Source: Pelomonas cellulosilytica (GTDB taxonomy: Bacteria; Pseudomonadota; Gammaproteobacteria; Burkholderiales; Burkholderiaceae_C). From it: a stretch of DNA of 64,000 nucleotides. The notes under the pieces were generated by a model that did not search any database, had not been told where the DNA came from, and saw only the letters and a program-made list of their open reading frames with translations. The stretch lies in assembly GCF_021353265.1 (NCBI RefSeq), contig NZ_JAJTWU010000002.1:682001-746000 (forward strand), in the 5' to 3' direction. Position numbers and translations under genes: made by a program. This document shows, piece by piece, positions 28,722 through 41,534 of this stretch (the stretch's first letter is position 1; each line of letters opens with the position of its first letter).

Positions 28722-29569
28722 GATTGCGCTTCACCAAGATGCAAGGCGCGGGCAACGACTTCGTCGTCATCGACGCGACGAAACAGCCCTTCAGCCTGAC
28801 GCCCGAGCAGATGCGGCGCCTCGGCGACCGCCGCTTCGGCGTCGGCTGCGACCAGATCCTCGTCATCGAGCCGAGTGCGGACTCCGGCGCGGACTTCCGC
28901 TACCGCATCTTCAACAACACCGGCGACGAGGTGGAGCACTGCGGCAACGGCGCGCGCTGCTTCGTGCGCTTCGTCGTCGACCACCAGCTGACGGGCAAGC
29001 GCGAGATCCACGTCGACACGATGAACCGCCGGCTGTTCCTGAAGCTGCAGGACGATGGCCGCGTGACAGTCGACATGGGCGCGCCGGTGTTCGAGCACGC
29101 GGCGCTGCCGTTCGACCCCGAGGGCCTGCAGCCGCGGCTCGTCAACGGCTTCGAGCTGTGGCCGGTCGACGGCGCAGAAGTGGGCGTGGTTTCCATGGGC
29201 AACCCGCATGCGGTGCAGCGCGTGGATGATGTGGAGACGGCGCCCGTGCTGACGCAGGGCCCGCGCATTGAGCATCACCCGAGCTTCCCGCGCCGCGTCA
29301 ATGCCGGCTTCATGCAGGTGCTGGCCCGTGACCGCATCGCGTTGCGCGTGTTCGAGCGCGATGCCGGCGAGACGCTGGCCTGCGGCACCGGCGCGTGCGC
29401 GGCGGTGGTCGTCGGCATCCGCGCCGGTTGGCTGGACAACGCGGTGGAAGTGCAGACCCGCGGCGGCCTGCTGCGCATCGAGTGGGCGGGCGGCGACAAC
29501 GGCCGATTCGGTCCGGTGCTGATGACCGGCCCGGCCACGAAAGTTTTTGACGGAGAGATCGAGCTGTGA
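28718..29569 (+). CDS. dapF: diaminopimelate epimerase
   Basis: A 283-residue epimerase interconverting LL- and meso-diaminopimelate for peptidoglycan and lysine synthesis. The two active-site cysteines are in [13 protein letters not shown] and [14 protein letters not shown], each in its conserved context. The N-terminal [13 protein letters not shown] is also characteristic. It overlaps genes on both sides by four bases, in the common order acyltransferase, dapF, DUF484, xerC. Confidence 0.96.
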   Translation: MRLRFTKMQGAGNDFVVIDATKQPFSLTPEQMRRLGDRRFGVGCDQILVIEPSADSGADFRYRIFNNTGDEVEHCGNGARCFVRFVVDHQLTGKREIHVDTMNRRLFLKLQDDGRVTVDMGAPVFEHAALPFDPEGLQPRLVNGFELWPVDGAEVGVVSMGNPHAVQRVDDVETAPVLTQGPRIEHHPSFPRRVNAGFMQVLARDRIALRVFERDAGETLACGTGACAAVVVGIRAGWLDNAVEVQTRGGLLRIEWAGGDNGRFGPVLMTGPATKVFDGEIEL

Positions 29570-30279
29570 CTTCCAACCCGGCCGCGGACGCGGTGCAAGG
29601 CATCACCGAGACGGACATCGCCAACTACCTGGCGGCCACGCCCGGCTTCTTCGAGCGCCATGCAGCGCTGCTGGCGAGCGTGCAACTGCAGCACCCGCAC
29701 GGCGCGCGCGCCGTGTCGCTGCAGGAGCGCCAGGCCGAGATGCTGCGCGACAAGATCAAGGGCCTGGAGCTGCGCATCGTTGACATGATCCGCAACGGGC
29801 AGGACAACGTCGCCATCGCCGATCGGCTGCACCGTTGGACATTGGCGGTCATGCGCACCGCGGCCACGCCGGCCGAGCTACCGGGCGTGCTGCTGGCCGA
29901 GCTGCGCCACCAGTTCCTGATCCCGCAGGCCAGCCTGCGGCTGTGGGGCGTGGCGCCGGAGCACGAGGCGCTGGAGTACGCGTCCTCCGTCAGCGCCGAT
30001 GTGAAGAGCTTCGCCAGTAGCCTGAGCCAGCCCTATTGCGGCGTCAATTCGGGCTTCGAGGCTGCGCGCTGGCTGGGCCTGTCCGAGAGCGGTGGCATCG
30101 CCACGTCGCTGGCGCTGATCCCGCTCGTGCAACCCAGCGCGAACGAGGGCAAGCCCTTCGGCCTGCTGGTGCTGGGTTCGCCCGACCCGACGCGCTACAC
30201 CGCCGAGATGGGCACGGACTTCCTGACCCGCGTCGGCGAGATCGCCAGCGCCGGGCTGGCCGGCCTGCTGGCCACATGA
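29566..30279 (+). CDS. DUF484 family protein
   Basis: A 237-residue DUF484 protein. The family has a GAF-like fold and commonly sits between dapF and xerC; its biochemical role is unknown. Visible parts are an N-terminal helix with [20 protein letters not shown] (about 23-42), the [19 protein letters not shown] segment and a C-terminal GAF-like half ending [15 protein letters not shown] accept the GTG at 29566, which overlaps the dapF stop. The next gene starts inside its last codons. Confidence 0.85.
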   Translation: MTSNPAADAVQGITETDIANYLAATPGFFERHAALLASVQLQHPHGARAVSLQERQAEMLRDKIKGLELRIVDMIRNGQDNVAIADRLHRWTLAVMRTAATPAELPGVLLAELRHQFLIPQASLRLWGVAPEHEALEYASSVSADVKSFASSLSQPYCGVNSGFEAARWLGLSESGGIATSLALIPLVQPSANEGKPFGLLVLGSPDPTRYTAEMGTDFLTRVGEIASAGLAGLLAT

Positions 30280-31199
30280 CCGAGCTGTGTGCGGACTTCG
30301 GTGAGTATTTGCAGCACGCCCGCGTGCAGCAACGCCTGAGCCCGCGCACGCTGCAGCTCTACACCGATGGGCTCGTCCGTCTGCAGGGCCTGCTGGCCGA
30401 TGCCGCGCTCGACGTGCGCGCATTGAACCTCGCCCAGGCTCGCCGCCTGGCCGCGCTGCTGCACCGCGAGGGTTTGGCGCCCAAGTCCATCGCACTGCTT
30501 CTGTCGGTCTGGCGCAGCTGCTACCGATGGCTGGGGCTGCAAGGTCGCATCGCGCTGAACCCGTTCGACGGCCTGCGCGCGCCCAAGGCGCCCAAGCCGC
30601 TACCCAAGGCGCTGGGTGTGGACGACGCGGTGCAACTGGCCAGCCATGTGCCGGACGACATCGCCGACTCGCGGCTGGAGGCGCGCGACCGCGCCATGGT
30701 GGAGCTGCTGTATGGCGCCGGCCTGCGCGCGGCCGAGCTCATCGGGCTGGATGTCCAGGCCAGCGGCACGGCGGCCGGCTGGGTGGACCTGCAGTCGGCC
30801 GAAGTCCACGTGCTCGGCAAGGGCGGCAAGCGCCGCAGCACGCCGCTGGGCCGCGCTGCGGCCGACGCGCTGCGCGAGTGGCTGGTCGTGCGCGGCCAAC
30901 TGGCGGCGCCGGGCGAGCCGGCGCTGTTCGTAGGCGCACGCGGCCACCGCGTGGCCGGCTCCACGCTGCGCGCAATGCTGTCGACCCGTGCCGTGTCGGC
31001 CGGCATGCCGGCCCATGTGCATCCGCACATGCTGCGCCACAGCTTCGCGTCCCACCTGTTGCAGTCCAGCGGCGACCTGCGCGCAGTGCAGGAGCTGCTG
31101 GGCCACGCCCATATCACGACGACCCAGGTCTACACGCAGCTGGACCACCAGCACCTGGCGCGCATCTACGACGCCGCGCATCCGCGGGCCAAGAAATGA
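30276..31199 (+). CDS. xerC: tyrosine recombinase XerC
   Basis: A 307-residue site-specific recombinase that, with XerD, resolves chromosome dimers at dif. The SAM-like N-terminal domain occupies about 1-95. Catalytic residues are visible in order: Arg in YGAGLRAAEL, Lys in LGKGGKRR, His-x-x-Arg in HMLRHSFASHLL, His in LLGHAH and the Tyr nucleophile in TTQVYTQLD. Gene order and size match the chromosomal XerC rather than a phage integrase. The start overlaps the DUF484 stop and the stop overlaps the next gene. Confidence 0.93.
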   Translation: MTELCADFGEYLQHARVQQRLSPRTLQLYTDGLVRLQGLLADAALDVRALNLAQARRLAALLHREGLAPKSIALLLSVWRSCYRWLGLQGRIALNPFDGLRAPKAPKPLPKALGVDDAVQLASHVPDDIADSRLEARDRAMVELLYGAGLRAAELIGLDVQASGTAAGWVDLQSAEVHVLGKGGKRRSTPLGRAAADALREWLVVRGQLAAPGEPALFVGARGHRVAGSTLRAMLSTRAVSAGMPAHVHPHMLRHSFASHLLQSSGDLRAVQELLGHAHITTTQVYTQLDHQHLARIYDAAHPRAKK

Positions 31200-32740
31200 C
31201 CCTGTTCCGACCGACTTCGCCTCGTTCCGTCGCGGCGCTTGCCGCGCTCGCGCCCGTGCTGGCGTGGGCCACGCCCGACGACGCGCCGTTTGCCAACCCG
31301 GCCCGCCTGAACACCATCCGCCCGGCCACCGTGGAAGCCAACTGGACGTCGATGAAGATGCCCGACGGTGGCCGCGCGGCCTTTGCGTCAATGAGCTACA
31401 TGATGGCCTTCGACGACGACTGGGGCTTCGGCCCCGGCTTCTACGGCGCGGCCAAGGGCAACTACGGCGGCATCTTCACGGTCGGCTTCACGGGCCAGCG
31501 GCGCTGGCGGCTGAGCCGCAACACGCACCTGGCGGCCAGCCTCTACGTCGGCGCGGGCGGCGGCGTGTCCAGCGAGCAGCTGCGCTTCGGTGGAGGGCTG
31601 ATGCTGCGGCCGGAGCTGTCGCTGCGCACGGAGAACGGCCCCTGGTACACCGGCATCGGCATCTCGCAGATCCGCTTCCCTAGCGGCAACGTCAAGAGCG
31701 GCGTGGGCCTGGCGTTCACGGTCGGGCGGGCGATGGACTTTGCCAGCTTCTCGCCATCGGACGCCGGCCTGCCGGGCCGGTCGGGCCGCCGCACGGGGCT
31801 GGGTTTCGACGAAATCACGCTGACCGGCGGCCTGGAGAAGCCACGCGCCTCCAGCCGCGACCGCAGCGGCAACCCGCGCACGGCCAAGGTCGGCAAGGCC
31901 GGCGCGGAGCTGCGCCAATACATCGCCGATGGCAGTTGGTGGGGCGTGGAGGCGTCGGGCGCGGCCAAGGGCGGCGCTGACGGCTACATGGAAGTGCTGG
32001 GCCAGATCGGCCAGGACTGGGCGCTGCTCGGCACGCCGCGCGTGCGCGTCGGCGGCCAGCTGGGCGCCGGCCTCGGCGGTGGTGGCAACCTGGACACCGG
32101 CAGCGGCTGGCTGCTGCGCGCGGGGCCCACGCTGCGCTGGATCACGCCCTGGGGCCCCAGCCTGCGCCTGGACGCCGGCTACACGCACAGCTATAGCGGC
32201 GCCTACCGCGCCACCTATTTGCGTGCCGCGATCAGCATGCCGCTGGACCGCGCGCCCACGCTGATCGGCGACGACCCTGGCGGCACGGTGCGCGTGCAGC
32301 AGCTGGGCGCGAGCGTCATGCACCTGCCGCGGCTGCGCTTCAAGAACGGCCGTCAGGAGGCGGTGACGCACCTGGCCGTCAATATGTCGCGCGAGTTCTC
32401 GCCGCGGCTGTACGGCACGGCGCAGGCCGGCAGCGCGGCGGCGGGCAGCGCGGGCGCCTATTCCTTCGGTCTGTTTGGCCTGGGGGTGCAGAGCGATCCG
32501 CTGCTGGACGCGAAGCTGCGCGTGGGCGCCGAATGGCTGGTCGGCGCGGCGGGCGGTGGCGGCGTGAAGGTGGGCGGCGGCGCGGTGACGCAGGCCGAGG
32601 CCTGGGCTCAGTGGGCCGTCAGCGAGCGGCTGCGGCTTCGCGCGGGTGTCGGGCAGTTCCGCACCGTGCGCGGCCACGACCAGTCCGCGCCGCTGACGCA
32701 TCTGCAGCTGTCGTACGCATTCGGTACGCTGCAGCGATGA
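31196..32740 (+). CDS. secreted beta-barrel-like protein of unknown function
   Basis: A 514-residue protein I do not recognise. It has a cleavable signal peptide (about 1-26, ending AWATPDD). The mature part consists of alternating Gly/aromatic-rich strands (for example DWGFGPGFYGAAKGNYGGIF and ASLYVGAGGGVSSEQLRFGG) that resemble outer-membrane beta-strands; the final residues LTHLQLSYAFGTLQR do not end in Phe. It overlaps xerC and the methyltransferase by four bases each, so it belongs to this operon in this genome. Outer-membrane location is an inference. Confidence 0.6.
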   Translation: MTLFRPTSPRSVAALAALAPVLAWATPDDAPFANPARLNTIRPATVEANWTSMKMPDGGRAAFASMSYMMAFDDDWGFGPGFYGAAKGNYGGIFTVGFTGQRRWRLSRNTHLAASLYVGAGGGVSSEQLRFGGGLMLRPELSLRTENGPWYTGIGISQIRFPSGNVKSGVGLAFTVGRAMDFASFSPSDAGLPGRSGRRTGLGFDEITLTGGLEKPRASSRDRSGNPRTAKVGKAGAELRQYIADGSWWGVEASGAAKGGADGYMEVLGQIGQDWALLGTPRVRVGGQLGAGLGGGGNLDTGSGWLLRAGPTLRWITPWGPSLRLDAGYTHSYSGAYRATYLRAAISMPLDRAPTLIGDDPGGTVRVQQLGASVMHLPRLRFKNGRQEAVTHLAVNMSREFSPRLYGTAQAGSAAAGSAGAYSFGLFGLGVQSDPLLDAKLRVGAEWLVGAAGGGGVKVGGGAVTQAEAWAQWAVSERLRLRAGVGQFRTVRGHDQSAPLTHLQLSYAFGTLQR

Positions 32741-33930
32741 AGAAGGTCGTCATCCGCGCCGGCAAGGAGCGCTCGCTGCTGAAGCGCCATCCCTGGGTGT
32801 TCGAGAGTTCCATCGCCCGCGGCGGTGGCGATTCGGGCGAGACGGTGCGCGTGGAGGCGGCCGACGGTCGCTTCCTGTGCTGGGCGGCGTTCAGCCCGCA
32901 GTCGCAGATCCGCCTGCGGGCCTGGAGCTTCGACGAGGCCGAGCGCATCGACGCGGCCTTCTTCGGGCGCCGCATCGAGCAGGCGGTGGCGATGCGTGCG
33001 CGCCTGCCGATCGCGTCCGACGCCTGGCGGCTGGTGCACGGCGAGGCCGACGGGCTGCCCGGGCTGGTCGTGGACCGTTACGGCGACACGCTGGTTGCGC
33101 AGTTCGCGAGCGCCGGCGCCGAGCGCTGGAAGCACGCCATCGCCGACGCGCTGCTGGCCGTGACCGGGTTGACGCGACTGTACGAGCGCTCCGACGCGCA
33201 GGCCCGCGAGTGGGAAGGCCTGCCCGTGCAGACTGGCTGGCTGCGCCGCAGCGCCGATGACGACGGCGCGACCGCGCTGACGATCCGCGAGCACGACTGG
33301 CGCCTGACGCTGGACGTGGCCGAGGGCCACAAGACCGGCTATTACCTAGACCAGCGTGACAGCCGCCGTCGCTTTGCCGATGCGGTGAAGCAGTACGGCG
33401 TGAAGACCGTGCTGAACTGCTTCAGCTACACGGGCGGCTTCTCGGTGGCCGCGCTGGCGGGTGGCGCGCAGCAGGTCGTCAGTGTGGACTCCTCCGGCCC
33501 TGCGCTCGCGCGAGCCACCGCGCACGTGGCGCTGAACGGTTTTGACGCCAGCCGCCACGAGACCTGGGACGCCGACGTGAACGCCACGCTGCGACGCTGC
33601 CTCGCCGAAAGCCGGCGCTTTGACGCCATCGTGCTCGACCCGCCCAAGTTCGCGCCCACGGCGGCCCACGCCGAGCGCGCTGCGCGCGCCTACAAGGACA
33701 TCAACCGCCTGGCCTTCATGCTGCTGAACAACGGCGGGCTGCTTTACACGTTCTCCTGCTCGGGCGGCATCGCGCCCGACTTGTTCCACAAGATCGTGGC
33801 CGGTGCGGGCCTCGATGCCGGCGTGGACGGCTACATCGTCGAGCGGCTGTGCGCCGCGGCGGACCATCCGCAGACCGTCTGCTTCCCCGAGGGCGACTAC
33901 CTCAAGGGCCTGGGCATCCTCAAGCGTTGA
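32737..33930 (+). CDS. RlmI-type 23S rRNA (cytosine-C5) methyltransferase
   Basis: A 397-residue SAM-dependent methyltransferase. An N-terminal PUA-like RNA-binding domain (about 1-75) opens with KKVVIRAGKERSLLKRHPWV. A linker with EGHKTGYYLDQRDSRR follows, then the Rossmann domain with VLNCFSYTGGFSVAALAGGA (motif I), the DPPKF catalytic motif in DAIVLDPPKFAP, and the closing LLYTFSCSGG. This is the RlmI layout, which methylates C1962 of 23S rRNA in Escherichia coli. The related RlmK-like families lack the PUA. The start overlaps the previous stop; the 3' end overlaps the convergent metalloprotease by 11 bases. Confidence 0.87.
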   Translation: MKKVVIRAGKERSLLKRHPWVFESSIARGGGDSGETVRVEAADGRFLCWAAFSPQSQIRLRAWSFDEAERIDAAFFGRRIEQAVAMRARLPIASDAWRLVHGEADGLPGLVVDRYGDTLVAQFASAGAERWKHAIADALLAVTGLTRLYERSDAQAREWEGLPVQTGWLRRSADDDGATALTIREHDWRLTLDVAEGHKTGYYLDQRDSRRRFADAVKQYGVKTVLNCFSYTGGFSVAALAGGAQQVVSVDSSGPALARATAHVALNGFDASRHETWDADVNATLRRCLAESRRFDAIVLDPPKFAPTAAHAERAARAYKDINRLAFMLLNNGGLLYTFSCSGGIAPDLFHKIVAGAGLDAGVDGYIVERLCAAADHPQTVCFPEGDYLKGLGILKR

Positions 33931-34993
33931 CGCGCTGGCTGCGGCGGCGCGCCCAGCCGATGACGGCCAGCCCGCCCAGCAGCAGCGCAGCGCCAGCCGG
34001 CTCGGGTACGGCGGTGGCGAGGTTCCAGCCGATGGCGTCCAGCGCCAGCAGGTCAGCACCGGTCGCGTCGTAGGACTGGCCCCAGGGCACGATGGGCCGC
34101 ATCAGCGTGGCGCTGCTGCGCAGGAAGTGGCTGGCTTGGTCCGTCGTGCCGGATGAGAAACCCTCGATGGCCGAGGCGCCGCCGTCCAGCGAGAAGTAGC
34201 TCGCGCCGCCCACCGTGAAGTCCAGCGTTCCCGGCGCGCCGTAGCGGTAAAGGTCCAGCGGGCTGTACCAGGCGCTGTTGTCGAAGCCGTTCTGCGTCCC
34301 ACACTGCAGTGGCTCGCTCAGGCAGTGGCTGATGCCGTCCACTCCGGAGTTGAAGCCCAGTGCGTGGCCGATCTCGTGCTCGGCGACGGTGATGAAGTCG
34401 ATGCGGTCGGCCGGCACGCCGCCACCGGTGCGTTGGTAGGCGAAGCGGCCCGCGTAGCCGCTGGCGAAGCGGATCGTCGCGTCCGCCACGCCGGCTTCGT
34501 CGAAGGCGCTGCGGTCCACGCCGAGCGCCTTGGCGTTGGCCGACGTGAGCTGCAGCAGGCGGTTGTCGTTCGCGTTGACGCCTGTGGTGTCGTTGTTCAG
34601 CCGCGTGCTGCCGTCGGTTTGCGTGGACAGGAAGCCCAGCGCCGGGCCGGGCTGCAGGTGACTGAACGCCGTGGCGTCGGCGGACGATGTGCGATCCGTG
34701 GCCAGCCGGCCGCGCACGTCGGTATAGCTGAGCTGTACCTGGTCCCACGTCGTGTTGCCCAGCGTGTTGCCGCTGAGGTCGTCGAAGCCCACCTTCAGGT
34801 AGACGGTGACGTTGTCGGTCAGCCGGCTCTTCCAGTAGTCGGCCGCGACGTTGAAGCCGGCCAGTTGCTCGGCCGTGAGCGCGGCGCCGGTGGTCTGCAG
34901 CACGAAGTCCAGCGCCTGGGCGCCGGGGGCGAACAGCGACAGGCTCAGGGCGGCCGCCAGGGCGGCGCGGCGCGGGGCAGGGCGGGTAGGCAT
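33920..34993 (-). CDS. secreted zinc metalloprotease with PEP-CTERM anchor
   Basis: A 357-residue exported protein. The signal peptide is at about 1-28 (ends GAQALDF). The catalytic zinc site is AEHEIGHALGFNSGVDG (about 209-225), an HEXXH-G type motif. The C-terminus is a classic PEP-CTERM sorting signal: VPEPAGAALLLGGLAVIGWA then RRRSQ, meaning processing and surface display by an exosortase system elsewhere in the genome. It resembles the NF038122-type PEP-CTERM metalloproteases. PEP-CTERM proteins are typical of biofilm-forming beta-proteobacteria. Confidence 0.85.
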   Translation of the reverse strand: MPTRPAPRRAALAAALSLSLFAPGAQALDFVLQTTGAALTAEQLAGFNVAADYWKSRLTDNVTVYLKVGFDDLSGNTLGNTTWDQVQLSYTDVRGRLATDRTSSADATAFSHLQPGPALGFLSTQTDGSTRLNNDTTGVNANDNRLLQLTSANAKALGVDRSAFDEAGVADATIRFASGYAGRFAYQRTGGGVPADRIDFITVAEHEIGHALGFNSGVDGISHCLSEPLQCGTQNGFDNSAWYSPLDLYRYGAPGTLDFTVGGASYFSLDGGASAIEGFSSGTTDQASHFLRSSATLMRPIVPWGQSYDATGADLLALDAIGWNLATAVPEPAGAALLLGGLAVIGWARRRSQRVNA

Positions 34994-35073
34994 GGAGGGT
35001 GTCCTTTGGGAGGGCGGCCCCGCGATTCTGGGGGTGGCCCATGACGCCCGGCGGCGCCGCGAGCGACCTCGAA

Positions 35074-35559
35074 CTAGGGGCTAGCCGGCAGGCCGATGCG
35101 GGTGTCGAACTTGGCCCGCTTCACGCTGAAAAAGGCCTTGATGTTGCGCACGTTGGCGTCCTGCGTCAGCAGGCGCTGCGTCAGTGCGTGATAGGCCTGC
35201 ATGTCCGCCACCTGCACGACGAGCACGAAGTCCGGCCCCGGAGACACGCGCCAGCACTGCTGTACGGCGGCCTCCTGTACGGCGCGCGCCTCGAAGGCGT
35301 CCAGGTGCTCGGCGCCTTGGCGGTCCAGCGTCACCTCCAGCAGCGCCGACAGGCCGGCGCCCAGCTTGTCTGGCGACAACAGCGCCACGCGGCGCTCGAT
35401 GATGCCGGCATCCACGAGGCGCTTCACGCGCCGCAGGCAGGTAGCCGGTGACACGGCCACGCGCGCGGCCAGATCCTGGTTGCTCAATGACGCGTCGCTC
35501 TGCAGGACGTCCAGCAGGCGCAAGTCGATGGTGTCGATATCGTTCGCGTTTTGCTTCAT
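35074..35559 (-). CDS. Lrp/AsnC family transcriptional regulator
   Basis: A 161-residue regulator with an N-terminal winged HTH (LSNQDLAARVAVSPATCLRR, about 27-46) and a C-terminal RAM ligand-binding domain (LEVTLDRQGAEHLDAFEARA and VQQCWRVSPGPDFVLVVQVA). Lrp-type proteins respond to amino acids. I chose ATG 35559, at the family's usual distance before the HTH; the frame is open further upstream. It is divergent from glmS across 121 bases, so it may control itself and possibly glmS. Confidence 0.9.
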   Translation of the reverse strand: MKQNANDIDTIDLRLLDVLQSDASLSNQDLAARVAVSPATCLRRVKRLVDAGIIERRVALLSPDKLGAGLSALLEVTLDRQGAEHLDAFEARAVQEAAVQQCWRVSPGPDFVLVVQVADMQAYHALTQRLLTQDANVRNIKAFFSVKRAKFDTRIGLPASP

Positions 35560-35680
35560 GGAGAAAGAAAATTTCTCGCTGCAGTATGGATGAAATATTC
35601 GTTCAGTTATTAATGAAATTTGCACGCATATGCCTTTGCGGCTTGCCTAGCATGCGTCACCCCAAGACACGGAGACCTCC

Positions 35681-37558
<1,878 letters not shown>

Positions 37559-37575
37559 GGTGGTCCCTGAACCCG

Positions 37576-37601
37576 TGAGTCCAACAAATAAAGTCCGTCG
37601 G
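37576..37601 (+). repeat. Tn7-like terminal sequence with first TnsB-type site
   Basis: The tip TGAGTCCAACA is followed by AATAAAGTC at positions 12-20 of the end, the same motif at the same spacing as in Tn7 (TGTGGGCGGAC then AATAAAGTC). The 16-base unit AAATAAAGTCCGTCGG covers 37586-37601. Its last seven bases double as one copy of the IS21 target duplication. Confidence 0.65.
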
Positions 37602-37763
37602 TGTTAGCGCTGATGTAAATCCGCTTCTATTCGCTGGCGAGGTGTCGGATTTGGTGGCGTGGACTTGCGGTGAAGCGGGCACGGCCCAATGGCATCAGGG
37701 CCTGCGTGCAGGCCCTGATGGGGTGGGGGCCTGCGCCGGTCGGCGTGGCCGCTGTTCGGAGGG

Positions 37764-37973
37764 TCAGAACGGCTCGTCGGGATCGAACTCTGGCGGGGCC
37801 GGGTCAGGCAGGAGCTGTGCGCGCCAGGCCTGCTGCATCTGGGGGCCATAGGCGGCCCATAGGGCCTGGCGCATGGCCTGCAGGCACTCGGCGACGGCCA
37901 GTGCTTGCTCGGGCGTCCAGTGCGTGGGTACGACCGGTGCGGCTGGCGAAGGCCGTGACTGTGGCGCGCTCAT
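37764..37973 (-). CDS. small IS21 accessory protein downstream of istB
   Basis: A 69-residue protein whose ATG overlaps the istB stop as ATGA. Proline-rich ends flank a helix (WTPEQALAVAECLQAMRQAL, about 19-38), with an acidic tail ending FDPDEPF. I do not recognise a function. The tight coupling to istB and location inside the element's inverted repeats indicate that it belongs to the IS. Confidence 0.6.
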   Translation of the reverse strand: MSAPQSRPSPAAPVVPTHWTPEQALAVAECLQAMRQALWAAYGPQMQQAWRAQLLPDPAPPEFDPDEPF

Positions 37974-38762
37974 GCGGCGGCCTTGCGGGACCGTGCTGGC
38001 GCGGCCTTGGCCGAGCGTGCAGCCAGGCGCTGCGCCTCGCGCTCTTGCGCTTCCTTGGCCCGGTAGGACTCGCCGTCGATGCGGACCACCTCGGCGCGGT
38101 GCATGAGCCTGTCGATCAACGACACCACGCAGGCCGCATTGGGGAAGACCTCGCCCCAGTCGGCGAACGCTCGGTTCGTCGTCACCACCGTGCTCTTGTT
38201 CTGGTAGCGCCGGCTCACCAGCTCGAACAGCAGATCGGCGTGGCGGTTGGAGTACGAGAGGTAGCCGACCTCGTCGATGATCAACACGTCCGGAGCGGCG
38301 TACTGGCGCAGCTTGCGGCGCAAGCCCGAGTCGCTGTCCAGTGCGGCGAGTTCGCCCAGCAACTGCCCGGCGGTGGTGAACAGCGCGGTGTGCCCGGCCA
38401 GCACCGCCTGGTAGCCGATGTTGCAGGCACACATGGACTTGCCCACCCCGTTGGGGCCGACCAGGACGACGTTGCTGGCGTCCTTGACGAACTCCAACGT
38501 CATCAGTTCTTCGACGGCACCGCGGTCGATCTGCTTGGGCCAGGTCCAGTCGAAGTCGGCCAGCGGCTTAAAGCGCCCGATGTGGGCCTCGCGCAGGCGG
38601 CGCTCCAGGCTGCGCCGGCTGCGCTCGGCGGCCTCCCAGCCCAGCATCTGCGCCACCCAGTGCGCCTGCTCGGGCTGCGCCATCACCTCGCCCCAGTGCT
38701 CGATCAGGCCATGCAGGCGAAGTGAGGCGGCCTGCTCGCGCAGCGCGGCCGGTGTGGCGATG

Positions 38763-38770
<8 letters not shown>
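37970..38770 (-). CDS. istB: IS21 transposition helper ATPase IstB
   Basis: A 266-residue AAA+ ATPase that helps IstA by selecting and remodelling target DNA. An N-terminal helical domain (about 1-95) is followed by Walker A VLVGPNGVGKS (Lys about 111), Walker B LIIDEVGYL, sensor VVTTNRAFADW and the C-terminal DRLMHRAEVVRIDGESYR. The length is typical. It overlaps the istA stop by eight bases and is the second gene of the transposition operon. Confidence 0.95.
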
Positions 38771-40296
<1,526 letters not shown>

Positions 40297-40313
<17 letters not shown>

Positions 40314-40812
40314 GGCGCCACCCTGAACGCACTGGGCGCGGACCACGACGAAGGAAGTCCTGGCGCACCCAGGCGAGCTGCGGCCTGCCGCAGCGCCGGC
40401 ACCGCCAGGGCGTGGTGGCGTTGGTCGCCACGGTGATAGGGACGGCGTTGGGGATGATGGTCGCCGTGTCCGCACGCACCGGCGCCGAGGTAGGGGTCTG
40501 TGTCCATACAGCCAGTGGAGCCGTAACCACCTCGGGCGGGCAACCCTGGTGCGTCACGTTCTTCTCGAGGCCACCATCGCCACCTTCACCGCGCTCACGG
40601 CACCGTTGGCGCCAGCGCCGCGACCGCTCGGCGTGGGCAAGCCGGCCCCGCCGAGACCGTTGGTATCGGCTCGCGCTCTCGCGCCGGGCTGCGTCGCGCG
40701 CCAGGCACCGGCACTGCCGGCCACAGTAGCGGTTGCCACGATCGCAGTGGCTGCACAGCACGACCTGCACACGGCAACGCGCGCACAGGAACAGCCGCCC
40801 AGGACCATCCAT
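40297..40812 (-). CDS. cysteine-rich IS21 accessory protein upstream of istA
   Basis: A 171-residue protein with a zinc-ribbon-like N-terminus: CARCRVQVVLCSHCDRGNRY (about 10-29) then CGRQCRCLARDAARRE. A strongly basic stretch SRYQRSRRGRLAHAERSRRW and the motif KNVTHQGCP follow. Short proteins with this CDRG...KVTHQG pattern accompany some beta- and gamma-proteobacterial IS elements; their role is unknown. A second CxxC (RCRRCGRP) lies near the C-terminus. I chose ATG 40812, next to the cysteine region. It could bind the element's own DNA ends, but this is a guess. Confidence 0.6.
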
Positions 40813-41085
40813 ACACACCCCGGTCTTCAACCGAAGTTGCAGTGCTGGACGGACGCGTCCCAGCGATGCCACACTGAGGCGGCACCACCTTCATCGGCAC
40901 GGTGTAGGGCGCGGTACGGTTGTCAGGCTTCCCGGCGAGATTGGCCGTTGCCGCGCCCACCTTCTTCGGCATGAGCGCTGTTGTATCCCGAGTGCCGCCC
41001 TGTACCACGACGGGCGCACCGCGGAAGTCAGAACCTCCCCCTTGATCCGCAGCCTCCGCGTTGGCATTGCGCCCACGCCATCGGC

Positions 41086-41133
41086 TGCGCCTGCCCGGCC
41101 GCCCTGCAGGGGCAGGGCGGCCGGGCAGGCGCA
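41086..41133. repeat. perfect 22-base-pair hairpin inside the IS21 element
   Basis: The arms at 41086-41107 and 41112-41133 are exact reverse complements, starting TGCGCCTGCCCGG, with the four-base loop AGGG. The stem is almost entirely G-C. There is no T-run after it on either strand. It lies between the terminal repeat and the zinc-ribbon gene, where it could insulate the IS genes from outside transcription or act in transposition. Confidence 0.8.
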
Positions 41134-41230
41134 ATCCCTCCAACTCATCGGTCGATCAGCTCAAGATCAAATCCGACACCTCACCAGCGAATAAGCGCGG
41201 TTCCTGACCAGCGTTCACACCGTCGGGCCT

Positions 41231-41246
41231 AAATAAAGTCCGTCGG
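41231..41246 (+). repeat. second TnsB-type site
   Basis: An exact second copy of AAATAAAGTCCGTCGG. If the IS21 element and one target copy are removed, the two units become direct repeats 20 bases apart, as expected for overlapping TnsB sites in a Tn7 right end. A weak stem (TTTCC-acattgc-GGAAA) follows at about 41251-41267. Confidence 0.6.
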
Positions 41247-41534
41247 GCTCTTTCCACATTGCGGAAAGGGTCGGATGGCAGATGCAGGAATGAGCACGAC
41301 GAGAACCGCAGCAGCAGCGGCTCAGCGAGTCAACATCGCGCCGCCGCAGCGCTGTCGGCCAAGTTCAGCTGCGTCCTAGTTCGACTCGAAAAGCTGAAAC
41401 GCGGGACGAAGGTTGGTGCGGGGTGTCGGGAAGATTGCTATCTCCCGTGACGTGCCAAACGCCAGCCTCCCGATAGACCGCAGCGACTAGCAGACTCACC
41501 ACAGCATCGGAATACGCAGGCCGGGGCGATCGGA

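Noticed and set aside
41247-41534. Search for extra transposon end repeats or a small gene next to the inner TnsB-type site
   Set aside because: No third copy of AATAAAGTC was seen. The only frame (to 41450) is short, starts at a weak codon and has no protein-like pattern.
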